A stretch of DNA of 64,000 bases from Kiloniellaceae bacterium (GCA_021776095.1 JAJFGO010000098.1:120698-184697), one strand, 5' to 3'. Shown: positions 19,601 to 28,661, counted from the first letter of the stretch. The notes: a model not told the origin generated them from the sequence alone. Numbers and translations: made by a program.

Positions 19601-21649
19601 ATGAAATCGAGTTGGGACGCTGATCTTGCAAAGGCGACCGTGGACTCCTACGTCGCGCAAGGCGTGAACGAGGACCTGGCAATCCGGACTTACACGACGC
19701 GGCTGTTGGGACAGGATCCCCAACTTGTCCTTCACGGCGGCGGGAATACCTCGGTCAAGACGGTTTTCACCGATGAAGACGGCACCGAGGTTGAGGTGAT
19801 GTGCGTCAAGGGGTCCGGCTGGGATATGGCGACGATCGAACCGCAGGGTTTACCGGCAGTTCGATTGGGCCCGCTGCAAAAAATCGCCGAATTCGAACGC
19901 TTGAGCGATGAGAAAATGGTGGCGCTGCAACGGCGCCAATTGTTAGATCCCGCCGCACCTAATCCATCGGTCGAGGCGATCCTGCACGCTATTCTGCCGT
20001 TCAAGCATGTGGACCATACACATGCCAACGCCATTGTTGCCCTCACCAACCAGCCCAATGGCGAAGACATTATTCGCGAGATTTATCCGGACGCGGTCCT
20101 TGTCACGTATGTTATGCCGGGTTTCGAACTCGCCAAGGTTTGCCTGCGAACGCTTCAAGGTCAACCGAATGGCGATGCGATGATCCTTCTAAATCATGGC
20201 ATCTTTACTTACTCCGACGATCCGCGCCAAGCCTACGAAAACATGATTGCCCTGGTAGATCGGGCTGAACGGAAACTGGCCAAAGGGAACGAGCGTCCGT
20301 TTCGCGGAATCGAGTTACCGGACGATCTTGCGAACGTCTCCGAGGTCGCGCCGATCATTCGCGGCGCGCTGGCCTGCGATAGCGGGGCCGATGAGATGCC
20401 TAAGCGCTGGGTGCTGGAGCACCGGGCCGACGACGCCATCTTGCGCTTTTGTAACGGCGAGACCATCGAAGACTACGCGACCAAGGGAAACGCGACACCG
20501 GATCATATTCTTCGCATAAAGCGCGCCGGGATTCCTCTACCGCCGCCGACGAAGTTGACGCTCGATAAGTTCGCCAACACTGTCAGGTCTTCCGTTGAGC
20601 AATTTGCGCAAGACTATGACGCATACTTCAAACGTAATAACGAGCGCGTCGGCGGAACGAAGGTCATGCTCGACCCGATGCCACGGGTTTTTTATGTTGC
20701 TGGACTTGGGTTGTTTGCTGCGGGCAAGACGAAAAAGGACGCCAAGGTCGCGGCCGATATCGCGGAAGCAACCATCGAGGTCATTACCAAGGCGGAAGGG
20801 ATCGGTACCTTCACGGCGCTTTCGGAAGAGGACCTGTTCGACGTCGAGTATTGGTCCTTAGAACAAGCGAAGTTGTCGAAAGCAGTGGAAAAACCGCTCA
20901 CCCGCCAGGTCGCGGTGGTGACAGGCGCGGCCGGCGGACTGGGGTATGCGATTTCGGCGGCGCTTCGATCGGACGGCGCCGAAGTCGCCATGCTCGATAT
21001 CGATGGCGAGAAATTAGCGGCCGCGGCGACGGAATTGGGCGCGTTCGCCGTCTGCTGCGATGTCACCAAACTGGACGCCGTGGACGCGGCCATTGCCCGA
21101 ACCGTGGAACAGTTCGGCGGTGTCGATATTCTAATTTCCAACGCCGGGGCGGCCTTTCAAGGTCGCTTGCTCGAAGTCGGCGACGAAACGTTCCAACAGG
21201 CTTTCGCGCTGAATTTTTGGAGCCATCACTACGTGGCGCGCGCCTGCGTGAAGGTTATGGAAACAATGGGGACAGGTGGAGCTTTGGTTTTTAATGTTTC
21301 CAAACAGGCGGTAAATCCTGGCCCCGATTTCGGTCCATACGGAACCTCAAAGGCGGCCTTGATGGCGCTGATGCGTCAATACGCGGTCGAATATGGCGTG
21401 GCGGGGATAACTGCAAACGCGGTGAACGCGGATCGAATCCGGACCGGCTTGTTGACGGACGAGTTCATCGCCGAGCGCAGCGTGGCGCGGGGCGTTTCCC
21501 CGGAGGACTACATGCGGGGCAACTTGTTGAAGCGGGAAGTATCCGCCCAGGATGTGGCGGATGCTTTCGTATATTTGGCAAAGGCGAGGAAGAGCACCGG
21601 TGCGGTGATAACCGTGGATGGGGGAAACGTTGCCGCGATGATGCGGTGA
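19601..21649 (+). CDS. Bifunctional class II aldolase / short-chain dehydrogenase (RhaD/YuxG-like)
   Basis: A 682-residue two-domain enzyme. Residues 1-400 are a class II aldolase/adducin domain: the Zn-binding HVDHTHANAIVAL and LLNHGIFTY carry the metal His residues, and QLVLHGGGNTSVK is the substrate-phosphate loop. Residues about 430-682 are a Rossmann SDR with VVTGAAGGLGYAI, ISNAGAAFQG and the YxxxK motif in FGPYGTSKAALMAL. Homologues are annotated as rhamnulose-1-phosphate aldolase/lactaldehyde dehydrogenase types. No rhamnose genes are nearby, so the substrate is open. The ATG at 19601 has ACAGGAG upstream. It has weaker codon bias than neighbouring housekeeping genes. Confidence 0.9.
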   Translation: MKSSWDADLAKATVDSYVAQGVNEDLAIRTYTTRLLGQDPQLVLHGGGNTSVKTVFTDEDGTEVEVMCVKGSGWDMATIEPQGLPAVRLGPLQKIAEFERLSDEKMVALQRRQLLDPAAPNPSVEAILHAILPFKHVDHTHANAIVALTNQPNGEDIIREIYPDAVLVTYVMPGFELAKVCLRTLQGQPNGDAMILLNHGIFTYSDDPRQAYENMIALVDRAERKLAKGNERPFRGIELPDDLANVSEVAPIIRGALACDSGADEMPKRWVLEHRADDAILRFCNGETIEDYATKGNATPDHILRIKRAGIPLPPPTKLTLDKFANTVRSSVEQFAQDYDAYFKRNNERVGGTKVMLDPMPRVFYVAGLGLFAAGKTKKDAKVAADIAEATIEVITKAEGIGTFTALSEEDLFDVEYWSLEQAKLSKAVEKPLTRQVAVVTGAAGGLGYAISAALRSDGAEVAMLDIDGEKLAAAATELGAFAVCCDVTKLDAVDAAIARTVEQFGGVDILISNAGAAFQGRLLEVGDETFQQAFALNFWSHHYVARACVKVMETMGTGGALVFNVSKQAVNPGPDFGPYGTSKAALMALMRQYAVEYGVAGITANAVNADRIRTGLLTDEFIAERSVARGVSPEDYMRGNLLKREVSAQDVADAFVYLAKARKSTGAVITVDGGNVAAMMR

Positions 21650-21675
21650 ACGCTGAAATGCGGTCCGCTGTTGTG

Positions 21676-22629
21676 TCAGCGCGGTTCTGCGCCAGCTAAT
21701 TTGCGGACCCGCTCGCGGTGGACGATGTAGAGGCCGCTGGCGGCAATAATTACGGCGCCGAACACGGTCCAGCCGTCGGGTAGTTCGTCAAAGACGACGA
21801 AGCCGAGCAGGGTCGCCCAGATCAAGCTGGAATAGCTGAACGGCGTGACCGTGGCCGCCGGGGCGGTCTCGAAGGCCTTGATCAGGGCGAAGTGGCCAAT
21901 GGCGCCCAAAACCCCCAGCATGACGAAGCCGATCCAAGCCTCCACCGCCGGCGGCACCCAAACCAAGGGCACGCCGAAGCCCGTAACCAAGGTACCGACC
22001 GAGGCGCTGTAGGCGAGGGTGGTAAGCGGCCGATCGACTCCGGCCAGGCGCCGGGTGGTGATCTGATAGAGCGAGTAGGAGCAGGCCGCGCCCAGGGCGA
22101 GCAGGGCCGCCGGCTCCATGGCCGCGCTGCCTGGCCGGATAATGATGATGGCGCCGACGAAACCGACAACGACGCTGGCCCACCGATGCGGACCGACCCG
22201 CTCGCCCAGCAGAGGTGTGGAAAGTGCGGTCACCAGCAGAGGGGAGACGAACATGATGGCGCTGGCGTTGGCGAGCGGCATGAAGCTGATGGCGGTAAAG
22301 AAAAACCCGGTGGCGCCGAGCAGAAAGATCGAGCGCAGGATCTGCAAGCCAAGCCGATTGGTGCGCAAGAGAGAGATCAGGCGGGGCGCCAGGAAGGTAC
22401 CCAGAATCAGGACATGGAAGAAATATCGCGCCCAGACGATTTGCAGCACCGGATAGCTCTGAGAGAGGTACTTGGCCATGGTGTCCAGGCCAATGAACAA
22501 AGCCATGGCGACGAGCATCCATAGAATGCCCCGTCCCGGCCGGGTGCTGTCGCGTACAGTGCGGAGGCTTTGGTCCAAGGCGGGGCCTAGAGGGGCGGGA
22601 GTGGGGCAGAGTCGTCTCGGTCCGATCAT
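21676..22629 (-). CDS. DMT superfamily transporter (EamA family)
   Basis: A protein of about 317 residues with ten hydrophobic segments arranged as two EamA repeats. The first begins GILWMLVAMALFIGLDTMAK and the second LALGAACSYSLYQITTR. The conserved LANASAIMFVSPLLVTALS and ERVGPHRWASVVVGFVGAII are typical of this family. Members export or import small metabolites; the substrate is unknown. I place the start at the ATG at 22629, which has GAGGGC upstream. A GTG at 22653 is an alternative. Confidence 0.85.
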   Translation of the reverse strand: MIGPRRLCPTPAPLGPALDQSLRTVRDSTRPGRGILWMLVAMALFIGLDTMAKYLSQSYPVLQIVWARYFFHVLILGTFLAPRLISLLRTNRLGLQILRSIFLLGATGFFFTAISFMPLANASAIMFVSPLLVTALSTPLLGERVGPHRWASVVVGFVGAIIIIRPGSAAMEPAALLALGAACSYSLYQITTRRLAGVDRPLTTLAYSASVGTLVTGFGVPLVWVPPAVEAWIGFVMLGVLGAIGHFALIKAFETAPAATVTPFSYSSLIWATLLGFVVFDELPDGWTVFGAVIIAASGLYIVHRERVRKLAGAEPR

Positions 22630-22716
22630 CCACTTAGGTGCCCTCGCGGTCACGCGAAATCACCGTCCAGCTTCCACGCCATCCGCCTCCGGCATGGCCG
22701 GAAACATCGCGAGGCG

Positions 22717-22881
22717 TCACAGGATGTTGAGCGCCTTTAGGATGATCAGGGGCCAGGCGGCGCCATAGCTCATGGCGCCGCCGATATCCAACTCGATCCC
22801 AGATATCTGACGGGCCAGGCCAAAACCGAAGGTTCCGGCCAAATAGACCACGACCACACTGCCATAGAGCCATCTTGGCAT
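22717..22881 (-). CDS. Small membrane protein of unknown function
   Basis: A 54-residue protein with one hydrophobic N-terminal segment (WLYGSVVVVYLAGTFGFGLA) and a second weak one near the end. The ATG at 22881 is preceded by GGAGGGGAAAA, a strong RBS. I recognise no family. It is followed by the EamA transporter gene on the same strand. Confidence 0.55.
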   Translation of the reverse strand: MPRWLYGSVVVVYLAGTFGFGLARQISGIELDIGGAMSYGAAWPLIILKALNIL

Positions 22882-23115
22882 TTTTTCCCCTCCGCGGGGG
22901 GAGACCGCCAGCATCTTGCAAGGCGGCTTACAGGGACAAATTCTAGCCCTCCGGGGAGGCGCACTAGAGTGTGAATTCTGTGATTTTTTCCGATAGGCGA
23001 TGGCCGGCCTAATTGTATGTTTCTCAATATCTTGCGGTGAATTAAACGGTATTTTAAGTACGTTGGCTCTTTGATCGTCCCAGAGTTGTGAAATTTCCCT
23101 GGGGGCCACGATCTA

Positions 23116-23706
23116 ATGAGTAGCGTCGCCAAACTCTGGGCGCGTATCGAAGAAGCCAAACAACGCCTCGGTGCTACCGATGAGGCGCAAATCAAGCAAA
23201 TCCAAGGCATCAACACGCAGGTCAAAGAGGTTCGCGCTGGTCTCGCCGAGCGCTACCGCGAGCTTGAGCGGCACCGCGAAGAAGTTTCCAAGCTTCGGGG
23301 CGAGAACGAACAACTCAAGCGCATGCTCCATCGCCTGCTTACCGCCATCGAACAGCGCTCGACCAATCCACTTAAGGAGATGATGCGCGAATTGGCCGGT
23401 GACGTCAGCGCCATGGCGCCTCTGGCGGCGGTGGCCGAGGTCGGGGCCCAGCCCACGGGGGCCCCCAAGCAAGACCCTAAGCCTGCCGGAACGGCAAAGC
23501 GTCCGGCAATCGAGCGCTTGGGCGGTTCGGTGGCCGCCACACCGGCCCCCGCCGCGGACCCGATGGCAAGTACCGCCATCCCCAGCGAGAAGGACTCGCG
23601 CTGGCTGCATGAGATCATGGAGCGGGCCCAGGAACTTTCGGCCGACGGCGGGAAGGCATCTCGCCCGTCCTCCACCGCGACGTCGTCCCACGGCACGTTG
23701 AACTAG
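23116..23706 (+). CDS. Coiled-coil protein of unknown function
   Basis: A 196-residue soluble protein. Residues 5-85 form a long coiled coil with heptads of Leu/Ile (for example ELERHREEVSKLRGENEQLK). Residues 95-160 are Ala/Pro-rich and likely disordered. A short helical end, DSRWLHEIMERAQEL, is followed by a Ser/Thr-rich tail. I see no signal peptide or catalytic motif. The gene is divergent from the small membrane protein gene, with an AT-rich promoter region of about 230 bases between. Confidence 0.6.
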   Translation: MSSVAKLWARIEEAKQRLGATDEAQIKQIQGINTQVKEVRAGLAERYRELERHREEVSKLRGENEQLKRMLHRLLTAIEQRSTNPLKEMMRELAGDVSAMAPLAAVAEVGAQPTGAPKQDPKPAGTAKRPAIERLGGSVAATPAPAADPMASTAIPSEKDSRWLHEIMERAQELSADGGKASRPSSTATSSHGTLN

Positions 23707-23721
23707 GTTCCGCCGCGCCGT

Positions 23722-24339
23722 TCAAGCCCGTCGCCGGAAAATCAAGCTCAAGTTATTGGCCGGCATAGCTACGGTTTCCGCAAGCTCAAGGCCGGCGGCC
23801 CGGGCGCGTTCGGTCACGGCCTCCATATCCCGCACGCCCCACTCCGGGTTTTGGGCACGCAGGGCGCGGTCGAATTCGGCGTTGCTGGGTGCGGTATGGC
23901 TGCCGTCGCGACGAAACGGCCCATAGAAAAATAGCAGACCGGTTTTGGACAGGATCTCGCCGGCGCCGCGTATCAATCCTTCGCCGGCCGCCCAAGGCGC
24001 GATATGGATCATATTGATACACAGGATCGCGGCCATTTGCCCAGGCAGGGCCGTTTCCCAATCGGGGTTGCTCACGTCGATTGATAAGGGCGCCCGCAGA
24101 TTGGTCAGGTTTGATTGGGCGCGCCAGGCGGCAATGCTGTGCCGAGCTTCCGGGTTCGGATCGCTCGGCTGCCAGTCGATTTCAGGGAAGGCGCCAGCGA
24201 AGGCCGCCGCGTGTTGGCCGGTACCGCTGGCGATCTCTAACGCGACGCCCTTGTCCGGCAAGTGTCGGCGCAGGACCGCGAGTATCGGCGCCTGGTTGCG
24301 GGCGGCGGCGGGCGCGCGGGCGAGGGCCTCACCGCTCAT
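23722..24339 (-). CDS. DUF938 family SAM-dependent methyltransferase-like protein
   Basis: A 205-residue protein with the class I methyltransferase fold. The SAM-binding motif appears as ALEIASGTGQHAAAFAGAFP, and the DUF938 hallmark as AILCINMIHIAPW. The block GLLFFYGPFRRDGSHTAPSN and the C-terminal ANNLSLIFRR complete it. The substrate is unknown for the family. The ATG at 24339 is used because upstream sequence in frame belongs to the cytochrome gene in another frame. It lies 25 bases after that gene's stop, so the two may share a transcript. Confidence 0.85.
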   Translation of the reverse strand: MSGEALARAPAAARNQAPILAVLRRHLPDKGVALEIASGTGQHAAAFAGAFPEIDWQPSDPNPEARHSIAAWRAQSNLTNLRAPLSIDVSNPDWETALPGQMAAILCINMIHIAPWAAGEGLIRGAGEILSKTGLLFFYGPFRRDGSHTAPSNAEFDRALRAQNPEWGVRDMEAVTERARAAGLELAETVAMPANNLSLIFRRRA

Positions 24340-24364
24340 GTTAGCCGGGCCCGTTGGGCCCGCC

Positions 24365-24757
24365 TCATTTGGGGACCAGGGTTTCGACAAAGGCCACGAC
24401 ATCCTCGATCTGGTCGAATGTGATCTCGAAGGGCGTGACCACTGAGGGTAGGTCGGTCCAGGCCGGCACGCCGGGAACCCGCACGAAGACCGGATGCGGT
24501 CGCCGGTCGAAAAAAGTCTGAAATCGGGGCCGCCAATCGTCGCGGCGAGCCAGGAGTTGAAATGATGGCGTGCTGTTGATACCGCCGTGGGGGTTGGCGT
24601 CGCCGACCACATGGCAGCGGGTACAGTGCGCGATCGCGATGTCCCGGCCGGCCTGAGCGTCGCCCTTGCCGTTGCCCTGACCGGTATCCTGGGCGTGGCC
24701 TGCCGCGGAAACGAAGGCGCCGCCACAAAATACAGCGATGGCTAGAAGACGAATCAT
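24365..24757 (-). CDS. Periplasmic cytochrome c-like protein
   Basis: A 130-residue exported protein. A signal peptide (residues 1-22, ending SAAGHAQ) is followed by one c-type haem motif, CTRCH, near residue 45, and then HVVGDANPHGG. The C-terminal helix ITFDQIEDVVAFVETL is typical of class I cytochromes. No clear distal Met is visible after the haem motif, so the sixth ligand is uncertain. It is upstream of the DUF938 gene and divergent from an SDR gene. Confidence 0.78.
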   Translation of the reverse strand: MIRLLAIAVFCGGAFVSAAGHAQDTGQGNGKGDAQAGRDIAIAHCTRCHVVGDANPHGGINSTPSFQLLARRDDWRPRFQTFFDRRPHPVFVRVPGVPAWTDLPSVVTPFEITFDQIEDVVAFVETLVPK

Positions 24758-24848
24758 GGCTGCAAACCTAGCGCCTCCGATCCGGCTTGAGAAGATGGCG
24801 CATTTATCGGTACCATGCGCTCAGGATAGATCAACCGGGGAGACCAGG

Positions 24849-25553
24849 ATGACGGACAAGAAGGTCGCGGTGGTGACCGCCGGCGGCAGCGGCATGGGCG
24901 CCGGCGCGGCCCGCAAATTGGCGCAAGACGGATACGCCGTGGCGATCCTGTCATCATCGGGCAAGGGCGAGGCCTTGGCGAGGGAACTCGATGGCTTGGG
25001 CGTCACCGGATCGAACCGCTCGGTTGACGACATACGGCGCACGATCGAGGGCGCGTTCGAGCGTTGGGGCCGAATCGATGTCCTGGTGAACAGCGCCGGT
25101 CACGGACCCAAGGGCCCGGTTCTGGAGATATCCGACGAAGATTGGCACACCGGGATGGAGGTGTACTTGTTGAACGTCGTGCGCACCGCCCGGTTGGTCA
25201 CGCCGATCATGCAAAAACAGGGTGGCGGCGCAATCGTCAATATCTCGACCTATGCGACCTTCGAGCCCGATCCCACGTTCCCGACCTCTGGCGTGTTCCG
25301 CGCCGGTCTGGCCGCTTTCACCAAGCTTTTCGCCGACCGCTACGCGCCCGATAACATCCGCATGAACAATGTCTTGCCCGGATTCATAGACAGCCTGCCG
25401 GAGAAGGAATCCTTCCGCGCCCGTATCCCCATGGGGCGTTACGGCCAGGTCGACGAAATCTCCGAAACCGTGGCTTTTCTGGCGTCCGACAAATCGAGCT
25501 ACATCACCGGCCAAAACATTCGGGTCGACGGCGGCATCACCCGCTCGGTCTGA
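24849..25553 (+). CDS. Short-chain dehydrogenase/reductase
   Basis: A 234-residue classical SDR. The cofactor motif is VTAGGSGMGAGAARKLA, and the NSAG motif follows in VLVNSAGHGP. The usual catalytic YxxxK is not in place: after IVNISTYATFEPDPTFPTSG the sequence reads VFRAGLAAFTKLF, so the Tyr and Lys are replaced by Phe and Leu by my alignment. The Ser is kept in NIST. The C-terminal SYITGQNIRVDGGITRS is family-typical. It may therefore be a non-catalytic or altered SDR. The ATG at 24849 has ACCAGG upstream. Confidence 0.82.
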   Translation: MTDKKVAVVTAGGSGMGAGAARKLAQDGYAVAILSSSGKGEALARELDGLGVTGSNRSVDDIRRTIEGAFERWGRIDVLVNSAGHGPKGPVLEISDEDWHTGMEVYLLNVVRTARLVTPIMQKQGGGAIVNISTYATFEPDPTFPTSGVFRAGLAAFTKLFADRYAPDNIRMNNVLPGFIDSLPEKESFRARIPMGRYGQVDEISETVAFLASDKSSYITGQNIRVDGGITRSV

Positions 25554-25568
25554 TAGGGGGAGGCCTTT

Positions 25569-26816
25569 CTAGCCGACCGATTTCAAGCGGCGGTCGTGCG
25601 GCCGGCCGGCGCCGTGCGCGGCTTCCCATTCGGCCATGTAATCGCGGGTCAAGGGTAACGCGTCGATCGACTTGGTCAGCTGGATCTGCGCAACGATCTG
25701 ACCCTGATGGCGGAAGGTCATCTCGGAGGCCGCCAGGTAGTACTCCCACATCCGGCAGAAGCGCTCGTCGTAGAGCGCCGCCGCCTCATCCCAATTGGCC
25801 AGGAATCGATCGCGCCAATGACGCAACGTCTTGGCGTAGTGCAGGCGCAGAACCTCCAAGTCGGTGACCCAAAGCCCTGAACGCTCGGTCACGGGAAGGA
25901 TCTCGGACAAAGCTGGGCAATAGCCGCCGGGAAAGATGTACTTGCGAATCCAGGGATTGGTGTTCGAAGGCGGATCCCGATGGACGATGGTGTGCAGCAA
26001 AGCCACGCCGTCATCCGCCAAGAGTTCGTGCATCTTTCTGAAAAACTGCCGGTAGTGTGGAGTCCCGACATGCTCGAACATCCCGACCGAGACAATCCGG
26101 TCGAAAACCTGGGTAACTTCGCGGTAGTCGCGCAACTGAAAATCGACCCGGTCGTTCAGGCCCGCTTCCTCGGCGCGCCGGCAGGCGACCCGGTACTGTT
26201 CCTTCGACAGGGTGATACCGGTCACGCGAACCCCGGCCACTCGGGCCAGATAAAGGGCCATGCCGCCCCAGCCGGAGCCGATGTCCAGCACATGCTGCCC
26301 TGGCGCTAGACGCAGCTTGGCGGCGATGTGGCGCTTTTTTGCCTCCTGGGCCTCTTCCAGGCTCATCCCGGGCTCCGAGAAATAAGCGCAGGAGTATTGC
26401 CGGTCGGGATCGAGGAACATGGCGTAGAGCTGGTCTGAAAGGTCGTAATGGTGTGCGACGTGCTTTTGCGCCCGGCCGCGCGGGTTGGCCTGGGCAAGAC
26501 CGCGCCACAGCTGTCTGAGGCGCAAAGTGATGGCATCCCAAGTGCCCATGAAATCTTCGCCGACATTGCGGCCGATCAGGTCGAGCAGGTCGTAGACCGA
26601 GCCTTGCTCAATCGTCATGGTGCCGTCCATGTAGGCTTCGCCGGTATAAAGTCGGGGGTTCATCCAGAGTTTTCGATGCAGGCTGGGATCGTGCAGCCGA
26701 ACCACAACGCTCGGCCCGGACGTTGGATCGCCCATGCGATGCGACACCCCATGGGCATCTATTAGCGTTAACTCGCCCTGCCGGATGAATGACCGCAGGA
26801 ACTTGGCCAGAATCAT
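25569..26816 (-). CDS. cfa: Cyclopropane-fatty-acyl-phospholipid synthase
   Basis: A 415-residue SAM-dependent enzyme that adds a methylene bridge across cis double bonds of membrane lipids. The methyltransferase motif is HVLDIGSGWGGMALYLA. HHYDLSDQLYAMFLDPDRQY, YSCAYFS and SVGMFEHVG are the substrate and bicarbonate-site blocks of the CFA family. The C-terminal region includes ALTRDYMAEWE-like helices. The ATG at 26816 is preceded by GCGGAGGC; a TTG 39 bases upstream is less likely. The gene stands alone and converges with the SDR gene. Confidence 0.93.
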   Translation of the reverse strand: MILAKFLRSFIRQGELTLIDAHGVSHRMGDPTSGPSVVVRLHDPSLHRKLWMNPRLYTGEAYMDGTMTIEQGSVYDLLDLIGRNVGEDFMGTWDAITLRLRQLWRGLAQANPRGRAQKHVAHHYDLSDQLYAMFLDPDRQYSCAYFSEPGMSLEEAQEAKKRHIAAKLRLAPGQHVLDIGSGWGGMALYLARVAGVRVTGITLSKEQYRVACRRAEEAGLNDRVDFQLRDYREVTQVFDRIVSVGMFEHVGTPHYRQFFRKMHELLADDGVALLHTIVHRDPPSNTNPWIRKYIFPGGYCPALSEILPVTERSGLWVTDLEVLRLHYAKTLRHWRDRFLANWDEAAALYDERFCRMWEYYLAASEMTFRHQGQIVAQIQLTKSIDALPLTRDYMAEWEAAHGAGRPHDRRLKSVG

Positions 26817-27044
26817 CTTTGCCTCCGCACCGGTTAATCGCTGCGTCACGTACAAGGTTGCAGAAATCCTAAACGGGAAATTGCTTTTCTTTCAAGCATT
26901 ATATGGTCTTAGGTTGTAGGTCGACCTATGAAATAGGACTTGCGCGGCCCCAGGGCTCAGACCATTTACCGGTGTCTTAAGACCTTTCGCCTAGCCTCCC
27001 AGCGGCGGGATAGCACAGTGAGGATCTTGAGAACCTTGGGGATC

Positions 27045-27971
27045 ATGGGGACTATATCTTGGAATCGACAGGTCCTGGGCCCGGGCCATAACGCCCGGCC
27101 GGTTCTGGTCGCGGCCATGCTGGTGTTTCTGGGCGCGCTGGCCCCGATTCATCTGGGCATTGAGCTGACCCGCGGGATATCGACGCCCGGTCCCCGCTCG
27201 GTCGATGACGTATTGCTCGATTTGGGCCGTCAGGGCTTCGACTTGGACGCGGTAGCTGCGGCCGGGGCGCAGGTCCCGCGTGTATTCCTGACTGCCTTGC
27301 CGCGCGATTGGCGCGACTTGGCGCAAGCCGCGGAGCGAAAGCGTGCCTTCACCATGGTCGTTCTGCCTCTGGTCTTACGCACCAATGAAATGCTCTTTGC
27401 CGTGCGCGGCCGCGTGCAGGCTCTATCCGCCCGCCTTGGGGCGGGTGGAAAGCTCTCCGAGAAGGACCGCGATTGGATTCTCGAACTGGCCACACACCAT
27501 AAGGTCGAGGTGCCCGAGGTGACCGAGAAGGTTCTGGCCGCGTTGGAACGCAAGATCGACATCGTTCCGCCGTCCCTGGCGATTGCCCAAGCGGCGATCG
27601 AATCGGGTTGGGGGACGTCGCGCTACACAACCGAGGGCAACGCCCTGTTCGGGCAGTGGGCCGAAGAATCCGAGGACAGCATGGTGCCGAGTGGCCGCGA
27701 CGCCGGGCGCACCTATGCCATTCAGAGCTTTTCCAGCCTGATCGACTCTGTCTCCGCCTATATGCGCAATCTCAATTCTCACCGGGCCTACCGGCGGTTT
27801 CGCGCGGCTCGGGCCGAGATGCGTAGCGCCGGCCAAGCGATCGCCGGGCCGGCCTTGGCGAAACACTTGGGGGCCTATTCCCAACAGGGCCCGAAATACA
27901 TCCGCGCTCTGGTTTCAATCATCGAAAAGAACAATCTGGACGCCCTGGACCGCGCAGCCTTGGGTTCCTAG
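27045..27971 (+). CDS. Glucosaminidase domain protein, Bax-like
   Basis: A protein of about 308 residues with an N-terminal hydrophobic anchor or signal (VLVAAMLVFLGALAPIHLGI). The glucosaminidase domain occupies the C-terminal half. SLAIAQAAIESGWGTSRY carries the catalytic Glu, and ALFGQWAEESE and AYMRNLNSHRAYRRFR follow. Family members hydrolyse peptidoglycan glycan strands at N-acetylglucosamine. The start is uncertain: ATG at 27045 is used, but a GTG at 27018 is also reasonable. The last four bases overlap the end of the convergent small membrane gene. Confidence 0.85.
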   Translation: MGTISWNRQVLGPGHNARPVLVAAMLVFLGALAPIHLGIELTRGISTPGPRSVDDVLLDLGRQGFDLDAVAAAGAQVPRVFLTALPRDWRDLAQAAERKRAFTMVVLPLVLRTNEMLFAVRGRVQALSARLGAGGKLSEKDRDWILELATHHKVEVPEVTEKVLAALERKIDIVPPSLAIAQAAIESGWGTSRYTTEGNALFGQWAEESEDSMVPSGRDAGRTYAIQSFSSLIDSVSAYMRNLNSHRAYRRFRAARAEMRSAGQAIAGPALAKHLGAYSQQGPKYIRALVSIIEKNNLDALDRAALGS

Positions 27972-28198
27972 TCCCTGGGGGGCTGTTGCTGGTCGTCGTG
28001 ACCGTGACGACTGCTGTAAAATACCAGGGCCATGAGACCCCCGCCGAGAATCAGACTGAAGACGGCGCCGAGAATCATCGCGATCAGCCCGTGGATGCCG
28101 ATATCGACATCGGCCATGCTCCACCAGACATAGGCGCCCCCGGCGATGGCCAGGACGAGTAGCCCGATGAGTGAGATAATTAGCAAAACGCTGCGCAT
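27968..28198 (-). CDS. Small membrane protein with two hydrophobic segments
   Basis: A 76-residue protein: segment one SVLLIISLIGLLVLAIAGGA, segment two LIAMILGAVFSLILGGGL, and a His/Gln-rich hydrophilic tail (HGHDDQQQPPRD). I recognise no named family, though the pattern is like small alphaproteobacterial membrane proteins. It ends tail-to-tail with the glucosaminidase gene. Confidence 0.6.
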   Translation of the reverse strand: MRSVLLIISLIGLLVLAIAGGAYVWWSMADVDIGIHGLIAMILGAVFSLILGGGLMALVFYSSRHGHDDQQQPPRD

Positions 28199-28306
28199 TT
28201 CAGTGCCAACCTAGTGCGGTCGGGCCGTGATGACCAGCGGCCCAGGCATCAATGCCCGACCAGGACAGGCGGCCCGGTCGATGCCGGGTGCGGTGCCAGA
28301 TTCCCG

Positions 28307-28334
28307 TTGCTCTTGCGGCTCCGCGCGCTATAAA
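28307..28334 (+). promoter_or_regulatory. Candidate promoter for tRNA-Leu (GAG)
   Basis: TTGCTC (28307-28312) and TATAAA (28329-28334) are 16 bases apart, about 50 bases upstream of the tRNA. The -10 match is strong (five of six) and the -35 match is partial. Confidence 0.45.
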
Positions 28335-28384
28335 TCCGGCTCCCATGCCTTATTGGGTCCCTGGTCGCTCCGGGCGACCTCGGG

Positions 28385-28471
28385 GCGGCTGTGGCGGAAT
28401 CGGTAGACGCGCAGCGTTGAGGGCGCTGTGGGGGAAACCCCGTGGAGGTTCAAGTCCTCTCAGCCGCACCA
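28385..28471 (+). tRNA. tRNA-Leu (GAG anticodon)
   Basis: An 87-base class II tRNA. The acceptor stem GCGGCTG pairs with CAGCCGC, the discriminator is A and CCA is encoded. The anticodon arm CAGCG-TTGAGGG-CGCTG gives anticodon GAG. The long variable arm GGGG-GAAA-CCCC is clear. The T arm is GAGG-TTCAAGT-CCTC. Confidence 0.97.
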
Positions 28472-28494
28472 AGGCATGGTTAGGCGAATACGGT

Positions 28495-28524
28495 TTGACA
28501 AAGGCGGGCGGTTTCTAGTCTAAC
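28495..28524 (+). promoter_or_regulatory. Candidate promoter for tRNA-Leu (CAG), overlapping an inverted repeat
   Basis: A perfect TTGACA lies at 28495-28500, with a weak -10 region around TAGTCTAAC (28516-28524). The region also contains GGCGGGC (28503-28509) and GCCCGCC (28527-28533), a hairpin that could end the upstream tRNA transcript. Confidence 0.4.
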
Positions 28525-28538
28525 TCGCCCGCCTGGAT

Positions 28539-28625
28539 GCGGCTGTGGCGGAACTGGTAGACGCGCTAGCTTCAGGTGCTAGTTCTCGCAAGGGAGTGGA
28601 GGTTCGAGTCCTCTCAGCCGCACCA
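28539..28625 (+). tRNA. tRNA-Leu (CAG anticodon)
   Basis: An 87-base class II tRNA. The acceptor stem is GCGGCTG with CAGCCGC, and CCA is encoded. The anticodon arm CTAGC-TTCAGGT-GCTAG gives anticodon CAG. The variable arm (TCTCGCAAGGGA) is present and the T arm is GAGG-TTCGAGT-CCTC. The acceptor and D-arm sequences are almost the same as in the tRNA-Leu 67 bases upstream. Confidence 0.97.
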
Positions 28626-28661
28626 AGCTTTTCTCCTAGTATTGCCCGCCGAATTCTCTTC

